Source of the DNA: Rhodoblastus sp963704565
Lineage (GTDB): Bacteria > Pseudomonadota > Alphaproteobacteria > Rhizobiales > Beijerinckiaceae
Direction: 5' to 3'
DNA: 64,000 bases
NCBI GenBank assembly: GCA_963704565.1
Contig: OY969917.1
Coordinates: 3,038,001 to 3,102,000, forward strand
The notes below the pieces were generated by a model. The model saw nothing but the letters and a program-made list of their open reading frames with translations, did not search any database and had not been told where the DNA came from. A program made the translations under genes and the position numbers. Positions 18,199 to 27,104 of this stretch are shown piece after piece (position 1 is the first letter of the stretch; every line of letters starts with the position of its first letter).

Positions 18199-18990
18199 TT
18201 GCTCAAGACTCGCGTCATTCCCTGCCTCGACGTGAAAGACGGCCGGGTGGTCAAAGGCGTCAATTTCGTCAATCTGCGCGACGCCGGCGATCCGGTCCAA
18301 TGCGCCATCGCCTATGACGCCGCCGGCGCGGACGAATTGTGCTTTCTCGACATCACCGCCAGCCACGAAGAGCGCAATCTCCTGTTCGATGTCGTGCGCC
18401 GGACGGCGGAAGCCTGCTTCATGCCGCTGACCGTCGGCGGCGGCGTGCGCACGCTGGACGACATCCGCAATCTGCTGCTCGCCGGGGCAGACAAGGCCTC
18501 GATCATGACCGCCGCCGTCCACGACCGCGATTTCGTCCGGCGCGGCGCGGAAAAATTCGGCAGCCAGTGCATTGTCGTCGCCATCGACGCCAAGGCCGTC
18601 TCAGCCGGTCGCTGGGAAATCTTCACCCATGGCGGGCGCCGGCCGACCGGCATCGACGCGGTCGAATATGCGCGGGAAATCGTCGCTCTGGGCGCGGGCG
18701 AAATTCTGCTGACCTCGATGGATCGCGACGGCGCCAAATCGGGCTTCGACATCGAATTGACGCGGGCGGTCTCCGACGCCGTCTCGGTTCCGGTCATCGC
18801 TTCGGGCGGGGTGGGAACGCTCGAACATCTGGTCGAAGGCGTGCGCGACGGCGGCGCCAGCGCCGTTCTGGCGGCCTCGATTTTCCATTTCGGCGAATTT
18901 TCGATCGGCGAGGCCAAGGCCTATATGGCCAAAGCCGGCCTGCCGATGCGGCTCGATCCCCCGGACGTTCAGGGCGCGGCAAGACAATGA
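18199..18990 (+). CDS. hisF: Imidazole glycerol phosphate synthase, cyclase subunit
   Basis: HisF cyclises PRFAR with ammonia from HisH, giving IGP and AICAR. The barrel's catalytic Asp residues are in VIPCLDVKDGRVVKG and TSMDRDGAKSGFD. It starts with a TTG at 18199 preceded by a very strong GGGGAGGG site, and overlaps hisE by four bases. The length of 263 is a little over the usual 253-258. Confidence 0.96.
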   Translation: MLKTRVIPCLDVKDGRVVKGVNFVNLRDAGDPVQCAIAYDAAGADELCFLDITASHEERNLLFDVVRRTAEACFMPLTVGGGVRTLDDIRNLLLAGADKASIMTAAVHDRDFVRRGAEKFGSQCIVVAIDAKAVSAGRWEIFTHGGRRPTGIDAVEYAREIVALGAGEILLTSMDRDGAKSGFDIELTRAVSDAVSVPVIASGGVGTLEHLVEGVRDGGASAVLAASIFHFGEFSIGEAKAYMAKAGLPMRLDPPDVQGAARQ

Positions 18991-19310
18991 CAGAATCCTT
19001 CACCCTTCACGATCTCGCCGCGCTGATCGCGCAACGCGCGCAATCGACGGCCGACGAATCCTACACCAAGAGCCTTCTGGTGTCGGGGACCGGCAGGATC
19101 GCCAAGAAATTCGGCGAAGAGGCCGTCGAGGCCGTCATCGCGGCGGTCCAGAAAGACCGGAACGCGCTGAAGCTGGAGGCCGCCGACGTCCTCTATCATC
19201 TATTGGTCTTGCTTCAAGACGGCGGCGTTTCGTTGCAGGATGTCCTCGATGAGCTGGCTTGGCGCACCCGCCAATCGGGCCATGAAGAAAAGGCGTCCAG
19301 AACCGGTTAG
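18987..19310 (+). CDS. hisE: Phosphoribosyl-ATP pyrophosphatase
   Basis: A 107-residue all-alpha MazG-like enzyme for step two of histidine synthesis. Metal-binding EExxE is in KFGEEAVEAVIAA and AADVLYHLLVLL follows. Here it is separate from HisI, as usual in alphaproteobacteria. The ATG overlaps the hisF stop as ATGA. Confidence 0.95.
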   Translation: MTESFTLHDLAALIAQRAQSTADESYTKSLLVSGTGRIAKKFGEEAVEAVIAAVQKDRNALKLEAADVLYHLLVLLQDGGVSLQDVLDELAWRTRQSGHEEKASRTG

Positions 19311-19336
19311 GACGTCCGGCGCGTTTGGAGGCGGTC

Positions 19337-20329
19337 TTGACGGGAAACGTTGGACAGATCGGCGACGAGTCTTTTTCCAGCGAAACGACCGGCCCCAATC
19401 TTTCTCCCTATCGCCATTTCTCCAGGGACGAATGGGCCAAGCTGCGCGCCGACACGCCGCTGACGCTGACCATCGACGATCTCAAGCGGCTTCAGTCGCT
19501 CAACGATCCGATCTCGCTCGAAGAAGTCATCGCCATTTACCTGCCGCTGTCGCGCCTGCTGGCGCTTTATGTCGCGGCGACCCAGGGGCTGTTCAAGGCG
19601 ACGCAGCGCTTTCTCGGGGCGGACGACGGCAAGGTGCCCTATATTATCGGCGTCGCGGGCTCGGTCGCGGTGGGCAAGTCCACCACGGCGCGCGTGCTCC
19701 AGGCTCTGCTGTCGCGCTGGCCGAACACGCCGAAAGTCGATCTGATCACCACCGACGGCTTCCTTCTGCCCAATGCGCAACTGGAAAGCCAGGATCTGAT
19801 GGATCGCAAGGGCTTTCCCGAAAGCTACGACACCAACGGGCTTCTGCGTTTTCTCTCGGACGTCAAAGCCGGCCGAAGCCATGTCGAGGCGCCGAGCTAT
19901 TCGCATCTGACCTATGACGTGGTGCCGGGCAAGACAATCAGCATCGACCGGCCGGACATATTGATCGTCGAAGGGGTCAACGTGCTCCTGCCCAGCCGCT
20001 TGCCGCGCGACGGCAAGGAAACGCCTTTCGTCTCGGATTTCTTCGATTTTTCGGTCTATCTCGACGCCGACGAAGACCAGCTGGAGACATGGTATGTCTC
20101 CCGTTTCATGCGGCTGCGCTCGACCGCCTTCCGCGATCCCCGGTCCTATTTCCGGAAATATGCCGATCTTTCCGACGAGGAGGCCGAGGCGACGGCGCGG
20201 AGCATCTGGAAGCGCATCAACCTGCGCAACCTGCATGAAAACATTCTGCCGACGCGCGCCCGCGCCAGCCTGATCCTGACCAAGGATTCCAGCCATCGCA
20301 TCGAATCGGTGGCCTTGCGCAAATTATAG
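19337..20329 (+). CDS. coaA: Pantothenate kinase (type I)
   Basis: CoaA phosphorylates pantothenate, the committing step of coenzyme A synthesis. The Walker A is GVAGSVAVGKSTTARVLQ near residue 100, and the family's ITTDGFLLPN and RKGFPESYD are present. The start is probably the TTG at 19337, which has GGAGG 5 nt upstream. A TTG at 19325 overlaps the Shine-Dalgarno. The his-coaA linkage is common in Rhizobiales. Confidence 0.94.
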   Translation: MTGNVGQIGDESFSSETTGPNLSPYRHFSRDEWAKLRADTPLTLTIDDLKRLQSLNDPISLEEVIAIYLPLSRLLALYVAATQGLFKATQRFLGADDGKVPYIIGVAGSVAVGKSTTARVLQALLSRWPNTPKVDLITTDGFLLPNAQLESQDLMDRKGFPESYDTNGLLRFLSDVKAGRSHVEAPSYSHLTYDVVPGKTISIDRPDILIVEGVNVLLPSRLPRDGKETPFVSDFFDFSVYLDADEDQLETWYVSRFMRLRSTAFRDPRSYFRKYADLSDEEAEATARSIWKRINLRNLHENILPTRARASLILTKDSSHRIESVALRKL

Positions 20330-20331
20330 AC

Positions 20332-20703
20332 TTATCCGACGGTCTGGAATGTCGTCTTGTTTTCCAGCACGCCGAGCACGCGGCGCAATTCCGAACCGCG
20401 TTTGAGGATCAGCCCGGTCGGGGCGACCACCATATAGGCGCCTTGCTTGCGCGCCGATTTCGGCTCCTTGACGATCCGGTAGAAGGCCGCCTCGCCGCAG
20501 CGACGGAAGATCGAGAAAATCGCCCGCTGGGCCGAGAAATCGAGGGCGTAATCGCGCCAGATTCCTTGGGACACCATTCGCCCGTAAAGATCGAAGATCG
20601 CCTGCAATTCACGGCGGTCGAAGCCGACGACCTCGCGGGAAAGCCCGCCGGGGGGCGGGGGACGAAAGGGATGAAGGTTGGCTTCGGAAGGATTTTCGCT
20701 CAA
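20332..20703 (-). CDS. DUF2794 family protein
   Basis: A small 123-residue protein of unknown function, recognised as DUF2794 from REVVGFDRRELQAIFDLYGRM and DYALDFSAQRAIFSIFRR. No enzyme motif or membrane segment is visible. The start is uncertain: TTG at 20703 with AAGGG about 8 nt upstream, or TTG at 20709. It converges with coaA, two bases from its stop. Confidence 0.8.
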   Translation of the reverse strand: MSENPSEANLHPFRPPPPGGLSREVVGFDRRELQAIFDLYGRMVSQGIWRDYALDFSAQRAIFSIFRRCGEAAFYRIVKEPKSARKQGAYMVVAPTGLILKRGSELRRVLGVLENKTTFQTVG

Positions 20704-20783
20704 GCACAAGCCCTTGCGCGGAAAGACCGCTTGATGATGATCCGTTTCCGGTCCGAGGGCAAGGGCGCTGGTCTTGGCGGAGA

Positions 20784-21434
20784 TCAGGCGGCGCGCGCCG
20801 CCGCGATGAAGGCGCGGATTTTTTCCACGCTTTTCCGCCCTGGCGCCGTTTCGACCCCGGAGGACACGTCCACGCCAGGGGCGCCGGTCAGGCGGATCGC
20901 CGCGGCGACATTCTGCGGATCGAGCCCGCCCGAAAGCATCCAGTCCGGCTTCTTGAGCGCGCGCGCGCCCTCCTGAAGCAGGGTCCAGTCGAAGCTGAGG
21001 CCATTGCCGCCGGGCAAAATGGCGTCTTTCGGCGGCTTGGCGTCGAACAACAGGCGGTCGGCCACCGCCTCATAAGCCGCGACGCGCGAAAAATCGGTCT
21101 TTTCGGCGATGCCGAGCGCCTTGAGGATCGGCAGGCCGAAGGTCTGGCGCAGGGCCGCAACCCGCTCCGGGCTTTCCGCGCCATGCAATTGCAGCCAATC
21201 GGGGGCCAGAGCCTCGACGACCGCCGCGATGCGCGCATCGTCGGCGTCCACCACCAGCGCGACCTTTTCCGCCCGCCCGTGCGCCTGTCCGGACAGGCGG
21301 CGCGCCCGATCGAGAGTGAGATGCCGCAGACTTTTCTCGAAAAAGACGAAGCCGACCATGTCGGCGCCGCCGGCCAAAGCGGCTTCGAGCGATTCTGGTT
21401 CCGTCAGGCCGCAAATCTTGACGATAATGGCCAT
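20784..21434 (-). CDS. trpF: Phosphoribosylanthranilate isomerase
   Basis: TrpF catalyses the Amadori rearrangement in tryptophan synthesis. The catalytic Cys is in VKICGLTEPESL, with the Asp in VALVVDADDARI, and the phosphate loop is in LSGGLDPQNV and GVDVSSGVE. It is 216 residues. In most Rhizobiales trpB and trpA follow directly; here the next gene is DUF2794. Confidence 0.95.
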   Translation of the reverse strand: MAIIVKICGLTEPESLEAALAGGADMVGFVFFEKSLRHLTLDRARRLSGQAHGRAEKVALVVDADDARIAAVVEALAPDWLQLHGAESPERVAALRQTFGLPILKALGIAEKTDFSRVAAYEAVADRLLFDAKPPKDAILPGGNGLSFDWTLLQEGARALKKPDWMLSGGLDPQNVAAAIRLTGAPGVDVSSGVETAPGRKSVEKIRAFIAAARAA

Positions 21435-21440
21435 TTGGCC

Positions 21441-21800
21441 TCAGGCGGCGCGGGTCGGGACGGCCGCGGCGGCGGCGCTCGGCGAAAGCCGCAGTTCGGT
21501 GTTTTGCGCGCGCAAGGCTTCGTTCTCGCGGCGGAGATTTTCGAGCTGCGCCTTGGCCGCGCGCAACGACTTGCGATGCCGGCCCTGGTCCAGCCAGGCC
21601 AGGGCCCAGCCGAAAATCAGGCCGACGATGACCGCGCCGATCATGATCCAGTAAAGCGGCGCGGGGAGTTGCGGCGAGGGCAGGTCGCCGCCGGTGATCG
21701 GATCGAAATGGAGGATGACAATCTGCCGGTTGGCCATGAAAAAGGCCACCAGGATCAGAGCCAAAGGCACCAGAATCAGGAGTTTCAGCAAGCCGCGCAT
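21441..21800 (-). CDS. LapA domain (DUF1049) membrane protein
   Basis: A 119-residue protein with two membrane helices (LLKLLILVPLALILVAFF and YWIMIGAVIVGLIFGWALAW) and a C-terminal coiled-coil-like stretch (RKSLRAAKAQLENLRRENEA). This is the lipopolysaccharide assembly protein A (LapA/YciS) layout. Its place between ihfB and trpF is the alphaproteobacterial norm. Confidence 0.87.
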   Translation of the reverse strand: MRGLLKLLILVPLALILVAFFMANRQIVILHFDPITGGDLPSPQLPAPLYWIMIGAVIVGLIFGWALAWLDQGRHRKSLRAAKAQLENLRRENEALRAQNTELRLSPSAAAAAVPTRAA

Positions 21801-21833
21801 GTTCGCCCCATTCGCCTGTCGCCAGGCGTTGTT

Positions 21834-22124
21834 TCAGACCGAGTTCTGATCGTTCAGGCGCTCGCGCAATTCCTTGCCCGTCTTGAAGAAGGGCACGAAT
21901 TTTTCGGCGACGTCGACCTGATCGCCGGTGCGCGGATTGCGTCCGACGCGCGCGTCGCGCTTCTTGACCGAAAAGGCGCCGAAGCCACGCAACTCCACCC
22001 GGTCGCCGCGCGACAGGGCATCCGTCACCTCGTCGAGAATGGCGTTGACGATATTCTCGACATCGCGAAGGTAAAGATGGGGATTGCGATCGGCGATGCG
22101 TTGAACGAGTTCCGATTTGATCAC
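21834..22124 (-). CDS. ihfB: Integration host factor subunit beta
   Basis: A DNA-bending HU/IHF-family protein of 96 residues. The signature around GFGAFSVKKRDARVGRNPRT is the DNA-binding arm of IHF-beta. The start is a GTG at 22124 (MIKSELVQRIADRNPHLY); upstream frame extension lies in sppA shadow. The Shine-Dalgarno is weak. The gene follows sppA by 46 bp. Confidence 0.94.
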   Translation of the reverse strand: MIKSELVQRIADRNPHLYLRDVENIVNAILDEVTDALSRGDRVELRGFGAFSVKKRDARVGRNPRTGDQVDVAEKFVPFFKTGKELRERLNDQNSV

Positions 22125-22170
22125 TGAAGTCGCCCCAGTTCGGCGCGAAAAACGCGCTCTGATTTGGAAT

Positions 22171-23139
22171 TTATTTTGGCGCGTCAAACTGCCAAATCGC
22201 CAGAAGTCCGTCAAGCGCCGAGGCGGCGCGGGCGCCTTCGGCTTTGCGCGCCAGCTCCGCCGCCTGCGGATAACCCATGGCGGAGAGGGCTGCGGTCGCC
22301 ATGCTGAACAGGCCGAACTTGCTTTCGATGGCGGGCTTTTTCCAGTCGCGGATCGGCAGACCCTTGGCCACGCCCTTTTCCTTCTCCAGCCAGGCCTTGG
22401 CCTCGTCCTCGCCGCCATTGGCGTCGATCAGTTTGAGCGCCAGAGCCTGATGGCCGGTGAAGACGCGGCCGTCCGAAACGGCGGCCAGCTCGGCGTCGGT
22501 CAGCTTGCGCCGTTCCTTCACCAGATTCTTGAACCAATTATAGGAATCGACGACCAGCGCATTCATCGCGCCGCGGGCGGCGTCGCTGGTCGGGTCGAAG
22601 AAGTTCGGCGCGTCCTTCAGCGGCGCGGATTTGAAGGTCTCGACCTTCACCCCGACATTGTCGAGCAGCTTGCCGAAATTCGGGACTTGCAGCAACACGC
22701 CGATCGAGCCGACCAAGGTGTTGTCGCTGGCGAAAACGCGATCCGCGCCGAGCGCGGTGATAAAGCCGCCCGAGGCCGCCATATTGTCCACCACCGCGAC
22801 GACCGGCTTTTTCTTGGCGGCCTCGCGCAAGGTCCGGTAAAGCCGCTCCGATCCGGTCACCGTGCCGCCGGGGCTGTCGATGTCCACGATCAGCGCGCTC
22901 GCCCGTGATTTGGCGGCGTCCTTGATGAGCTTGAGCGTGGCCTGATCCCCGGTGATCATCCCGCTTATTTCGATGCGCGCGATATGGGGCGTGAGATGAT
23001 TCTCGGCGCCGCTGAGGCGGCCCGCCGCGACGACGATCGCCACAATGATCGCGGCCAAAGCGAACAGACGCCAGAAGGTGATTTTGCGGCGCATTTGCCG
23101 CCGATCGAGAATGGTTTCAACAGGCGTGGTTTGCGTCAT
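22171..23139 (-). CDS. sppA: Signal peptide peptidase SppA (S49)
   Basis: A short-form 322-residue SppA that degrades cleaved signal peptides at the membrane. An N-terminal anchor (LFALAAIIVAIVVAAG) precedes the S49 core, with DIDSPGGTVTGSERLYR, the Lys region AAKKKPVVAVVDN and the nucleophile in MAASGGFITALGAD. The ATG at 23139 has GGAG 7 nt upstream. It lies downstream of rpsA past a strong terminator, so it is probably transcribed from its own promoter. Confidence 0.93.
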   Translation of the reverse strand: MTQTTPVETILDRRQMRRKITFWRLFALAAIIVAIVVAAGRLSGAENHLTPHIARIEISGMITGDQATLKLIKDAAKSRASALIVDIDSPGGTVTGSERLYRTLREAAKKKPVVAVVDNMAASGGFITALGADRVFASDNTLVGSIGVLLQVPNFGKLLDNVGVKVETFKSAPLKDAPNFFDPTSDAARGAMNALVVDSYNWFKNLVKERRKLTDAELAAVSDGRVFTGHQALALKLIDANGGEDEAKAWLEKEKGVAKGLPIRDWKKPAIESKFGLFSMATAALSAMGYPQAAELARKAEGARAASALDGLLAIWQFDAPK

Positions 23140-23203
23140 GCGAGGGCTCCATTCGCTCCTGTTTAGGCCGACGCCCCCAAAAGCACAACGGCTGGCCCGC
23201 ATG

Positions 23204-23236
23204 AAAAACCCCGCGCGAAAAATTTCGCGCGGGGCT
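23204..23236 (-). terminator. Rho-independent terminator of rpsA
   Basis: On the minus strand a 12-bp perfect stem (CCCCGCGCGAAA / TTTCGCGCGGGG, loop of 2) is followed by five T residues, about 20 bp after the rpsA stop. Confidence 0.88.
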
Positions 23237-23256
23237 CATCCTTTGAAGCGAAAAGC

Positions 23257-24978
23257 TTATTTGGTTTCGCGGGCCTTGAGCGCGGCGCCGAGAATGTCGC
23301 CGAGCGAGGCGCCCGAATCGGCGGAGCCATATTGGGCGATGGCTTCCTTCTCTTCGGCCACTTCCAGCGCCTTGATCGACACGGCGACCTTGCGGGCCTT
23401 GCGGTCGAACAAAGTGACGCGGGCGTCCACCTTCTCGCCGACGGCGAAACGGTCGGGGCGCTGGTCGGCGCGGTCGCGGGCGAGTTCGGCGCGCTTGATG
23501 AAGGCCTGAAGGTCGGTTCCGACGATCTTCACTTCGAGGCCGCCGTCCTTGACTTCGAGTATTTCGCAGGTGACGATCGCGCCCTTCTTCAGCTCGCCGT
23601 CATCGCCGGCCGAGGCCGTGACGAAGGGGTCGCCGCCAAGCTGCTTGACGCCAAGCGAGATGCGCTCCTTCTCGACATCGACGTCGAGAACGCGGGCGCG
23701 CACCATGTCGCCCTTCTTGTAGTCCTCGATCGCCTGCTCGCCGGGGCGGTTCCAGTCGAGGTCGGAGAGATGGACCATGCCGTCCACATCGCCGTCGAGG
23801 CCGATGAACAGGCCGAATTCGGTCTTGTTCTTGACCTCGCCTTCGACATCGGAGCCCACCGGATGCTTCTCGGCGAAGGCGTCCCAGGGGTTCTGCAAGG
23901 TCTGCTTGAGGCCCAGCGAAATGCGGCGCTTGACGGAATCGACTTCCAGCACCTGCACGTCCACTTCCTGGCTGGTCGAAACGATCTTGCCGGGATGGAC
24001 GTTCTTCTTGGTCCAGGACATTTCGGAGACGTGGATCAGGCCTTCGATGCCCGGCTCCAGTTCGACGAAGGCGCCGTAGTCGGTGATGTTGGTCACGCGG
24101 CCATGGAAGCGGGCCTCGATCGGATATTTGGCCTCGATGCCCTGCCACGGATCGTCGAGCAGCTGCTTCATGCCCAGCGAGATGCGGTGGGTTTCGTGAT
24201 TGATCTTGATGATCTTCACCTTCACCGTCTGGCCGATGTTGAGCACTTCGGACGGATGGTTGACGCGGCGCCAGGCGATGTCGGTGACATGCAGCAGGCC
24301 GTCGATGCCGCCGAGATCGACGAAAGCGCCGTAATCGGTGATGTTCTTCACCACGCCGTCGATCGTCACGCCCTCTTCGAGATTGGCGACGATCTCGTGG
24401 CGCTGTTCGGCGCGGCTCTCTTCCAGCACGGTGCGGCGCGACACCACGATATTGCCGCGGCGGCGGTCCATTTTCAGGATCTGGAACGGCTGCGGCACGC
24501 CAAGCAGCGGCGTCACGTCGCGGATCGGACGGATATCGACCTGCGAACGCGGCAGGAAGGCCACGGCGCCGTCGAGATCGACGGTGAAGCCGCCCTTGAC
24601 CTGGTTGAAGATGACGCCTTCGACCTTTTCGGCGGCCTCGAAGGCCTTTTCGAGCTTGACCCAGCTCTCTTCGCGGCGCGCCTTGTCGCGCGAGATCACG
24701 GCTTCGCCGAGCGCGTTTTCGACGCGTTCGAGATAGACTTCGACTTCCTCGCCGACCTTGGGGGCGGCGTCCCGGCCATGGCCGGTGAATTCCTTGAGCG
24801 GCACCCGGCCTTCGGTCTTGAGGCCGATGTCGATGACCGCGACATCCTTTTCGATGGCGACCACGCGGCCCTTGACCACGGAGCCTTCGAAAGCTTCGTT
24901 CTCGCCATAGGATTCAGCGAGCAGGGCGGCAAAATCGTCACGCGACGGGTTCATTCCCGCGATATTGGCAGAGGACAT
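23257..24978 (-). CDS. rpsA: 30S ribosomal protein S1
   Basis: S1, 573 residues, feeds mRNA to the 30S subunit. Six S1 RNA-binding repeats are visible starting near residues 33, 118, 205, 290, 377 and 464; repeats three and four share NITDYGAFV. The ATG at 24978 has an AGGAG site 6 nt upstream. A leader of over 200 bp with a small hairpin precedes it and a strong terminator follows it. Confidence 0.97.
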   Translation of the reverse strand: MSSANIAGMNPSRDDFAALLAESYGENEAFEGSVVKGRVVAIEKDVAVIDIGLKTEGRVPLKEFTGHGRDAAPKVGEEVEVYLERVENALGEAVISRDKARREESWVKLEKAFEAAEKVEGVIFNQVKGGFTVDLDGAVAFLPRSQVDIRPIRDVTPLLGVPQPFQILKMDRRRGNIVVSRRTVLEESRAEQRHEIVANLEEGVTIDGVVKNITDYGAFVDLGGIDGLLHVTDIAWRRVNHPSEVLNIGQTVKVKIIKINHETHRISLGMKQLLDDPWQGIEAKYPIEARFHGRVTNITDYGAFVELEPGIEGLIHVSEMSWTKKNVHPGKIVSTSQEVDVQVLEVDSVKRRISLGLKQTLQNPWDAFAEKHPVGSDVEGEVKNKTEFGLFIGLDGDVDGMVHLSDLDWNRPGEQAIEDYKKGDMVRARVLDVDVEKERISLGVKQLGGDPFVTASAGDDGELKKGAIVTCEILEVKDGGLEVKIVGTDLQAFIKRAELARDRADQRPDRFAVGEKVDARVTLFDRKARKVAVSIKALEVAEEKEAIAQYGSADSGASLGDILGAALKARETK

Positions 24979-25049
24979 ATTTTCTCCTGAAACGCCCGGT
25001 CGGGCGGCGCCGGTTGGGTTAGCGTTGCGTTGGCTCCTAAACCGCCGGC

Positions 25050-25070
25050 GCGCATCTTGGTTCGATGCGC
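25050..25070 (-). promoter_or_regulatory. Hairpin in the rpsA 5' leader
   Basis: GCGCATC and GATGCGC form a 7-bp stem with a 7-nt loop about 70 nt upstream of the rpsA start. S1 genes are often autogenously controlled through leader structure; whether this hairpin takes part is unknown. Confidence 0.4.
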
Positions 25071-25196
25071 CTCACTAAAAAAGTGTCCGGCGCGGGCCGG
25101 CGGGCAGGAGCGGGTTTTTCGCGGATAATTCCACGAAGACTGTCGGCTAGCAGCTTTGCTTGTTTCTGGCAAGGCGTTGCAAGCGCGCCCGGCCGC

Positions 25197-25229
25197 AAAA
25201 AACAAGGGCGCCGTCGCGCGACGGCGCCC
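25197..25229 (-). terminator. Rho-independent terminator of serA
   Basis: A near-perfect GC palindrome (GGGCGCCGTCG / CGACGGCGCCC) is followed on the minus strand by TTGTTTTTT, 22 bp past the serA stop. Confidence 0.85.
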
Positions 25230-25251
25230 CCGAACCTGTTTTTCAAAAGGA

Positions 25252-26496
25252 TCAGCGTTCGTAGATGATGCGGGCGCGGATCGTGCCTTCCAGCGCCCGG
25301 ATTTCGTCGAGCGCCTGTTCGCAATTCTCGTGCGAGCCGTCGGCCTCGATCACCACATAGCCGACGTCGCCGTCGGTTTGCAGGAATTCCGAGGCGATGT
25401 TCATGCCGCGCCGCGAGAAAATGTCGTTCAGCTTGCTCAGCATGCCCGGCACATTGCGGTGAACGTGCATGTAGCGCGTGCCCTGCGGGCGCGGCGGCAG
25501 CTGAACTTCCGGGAAATTCACGGCGCCCAGCGTCGAGCCGATGTCGGAATAATCGATCAGCTTGCGCGCCACTTCCACGCCGATGCGCTCCTGCGCTTCC
25601 TCGGTCGAGCCGCCGATATGCGGGGTGAGGATGACATTGTCGAGGCCCTGGAGCGGCGAGACGAATTTCTCCTTATTGCCCGCCGGCTCTTTCGGAAAGG
25701 TGTCCACAACCGCGCCGCGCAGATGCTTGTCCTTGAGCGCACGGGCCAAAGCGTCCACGTCCACCGTGGTGCCGCGGGCGTTGTTGATGAAATAGGCGCC
25801 CTTTTTCATGGCGCGGAACTGGGCCTCGCCCATCATGTTCTTGGTCTGCGGCGTCTCCGGCACATGGAGGCTGACCACGTCCGACTGGGCCAGCAGCTCG
25901 CCGAGGGTCTTGCAAGGCTCGGCGTTGCCGTGGCGCAGCTTGTCGACCACGTCGAAATAGACCACCTTCATGCCCATGGCCTCGGCGAGCGTGGACAATT
26001 GGGCGCCGATATTGCCGTAGCCGACGATGCCGAGCGTCTTGCCGCGCACTTCCGTGCTGTCGGTGGCGCTCTTGTCCCAGCCGCCCTCGTGCGCGTCGAC
26101 CGAGCGCGGAAAAATGCGGCGCATCAGCATGACGATTTCGCCGATGGTCAGCTCCGCCACCGAGCGGGTGTTGGAGAAGGGCGCGTTGAACACCGGAATG
26201 CCGCGGACGCGGGCGGCGGGGAGCGAGACCTGATTGGTGCCGATGCAGAAACAGCCCACCGCGATCAGCCGGTCGGCGGCCTCGAACACTTCTTCCTTGA
26301 GCTTGGTGCGCGAGCGGATGCCGACCATATGCACGCCCTGCAACGCCTCGCGCAGTTCCGCGCCGTCCAGCGCCTTGGTCAGGCGGGTGACGTTCTGATA
26401 GCCGGCGGCGTGGAAAAGATCGACCGCGCTCGGGTGGATGCCTTCGAGCAGCAGGATCTTGATCTTGTCCTTGGCGAGCGACAGTTTTGCATTCAT
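25252..26496 (-). CDS. serA: D-3-phosphoglycerate dehydrogenase
   Basis: SerA oxidises 3-phosphoglycerate, the first step to serine. It is the E. coli-like form (about 414 residues): NAD-binding GIVGYGNIGAQL, catalytic Arg in NNARGTTVD and His in TPHIGGSTEEAQ, and a C-terminal ACT domain (residues about 335-414, HRNVPGMLSKLNDIFSRRG) that likely senses serine. I chose the ATG at 26496 (MNAKLSLAKDKIKILLLEG) with GGAG 6 nt upstream; an ATG at 26514 is less well placed. It has its own terminator. Confidence 0.94.
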   Translation of the reverse strand: MNAKLSLAKDKIKILLLEGIHPSAVDLFHAAGYQNVTRLTKALDGAELREALQGVHMVGIRSRTKLKEEVFEAADRLIAVGCFCIGTNQVSLPAARVRGIPVFNAPFSNTRSVAELTIGEIVMLMRRIFPRSVDAHEGGWDKSATDSTEVRGKTLGIVGYGNIGAQLSTLAEAMGMKVVYFDVVDKLRHGNAEPCKTLGELLAQSDVVSLHVPETPQTKNMMGEAQFRAMKKGAYFINNARGTTVDVDALARALKDKHLRGAVVDTFPKEPAGNKEKFVSPLQGLDNVILTPHIGGSTEEAQERIGVEVARKLIDYSDIGSTLGAVNFPEVQLPPRPQGTRYMHVHRNVPGMLSKLNDIFSRRGMNIASEFLQTDGDVGYVVIEADGSHENCEQALDEIRALEGTIRARIIYER

Positions 26497-26562
26497 CATT
26501 TGCTCCAGGGGCATTTGTTCTTGAGACCGGCGACGCGGAAACCTCGGAACGTCTTGATCATT

Positions 26563-27015
26563 TCAGAACGTCTTGGCCTTCAGCGGAATCGGTTGCGGCG
26601 CGCCGTTTTCGTCGAGGATGGAAAAGCGGTAGCGCCCGGTCTCATCGACATCGATCTGATAGGACAGCCGGTCGATGACGCGGTTTTCGCGGTCGAAGGC
26701 GAGCACCTTGGGCCGCAAAGTGGGGATTTCGTCGGCGTCGATATAGATCGAGCTGCAAATGATGATCTGGTCGCCCGGCTGGCAGGTGCGCGCCGCCGCG
26801 CCATTGAGGATGCAGCAGCGCGAGCCGCGCTCGCCGAGAATGACATAAGTCGAGATGCGCGCGCCGGAGTTCTTGTTCCAGATCTCGACGAATTCGAGCG
26901 GCAGGATCCCCGCTTCCTCGCAATGATCGGGGTCGAGCGTGATCGAGCCGTGATAGTCGATATTGGCGTCCGTCACGTGAATTCCGTGCAGTTTGGCGCC
27001 GACAACCTTGCGCAT
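26563..27015 (-). CDS. panD: Aspartate 1-decarboxylase
   Basis: PanD makes beta-alanine for pantothenate. It is a pyruvoyl enzyme that cleaves itself at Gly-Ser, seen as DYHGSITLD at residues 20-28. The conserved Tyr in STYVILGERG and QPGDQIIICSS are present. The length of about 150 is longer than the E. coli enzyme (126) owing to a C-terminal extension. The ATG at 27015 has AAGGA upstream. Confidence 0.92.
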   Translation of the reverse strand: MRKVVGAKLHGIHVTDANIDYHGSITLDPDHCEEAGILPLEFVEIWNKNSGARISTYVILGERGSRCCILNGAAARTCQPGDQIIICSSIYIDADEIPTLRPKVLAFDRENRVIDRLSYQIDVDETGRYRFSILDENGAPQPIPLKAKTF

Positions 27016-27104
27016 TGACCGTCCTTGAAGCTGATGGAGCCTCATCCTTGCCGCGCTCATAACCGTTTTCGCGCGGAATCGCCAGCACGCCCTTCGTCGG
27101 GCGC

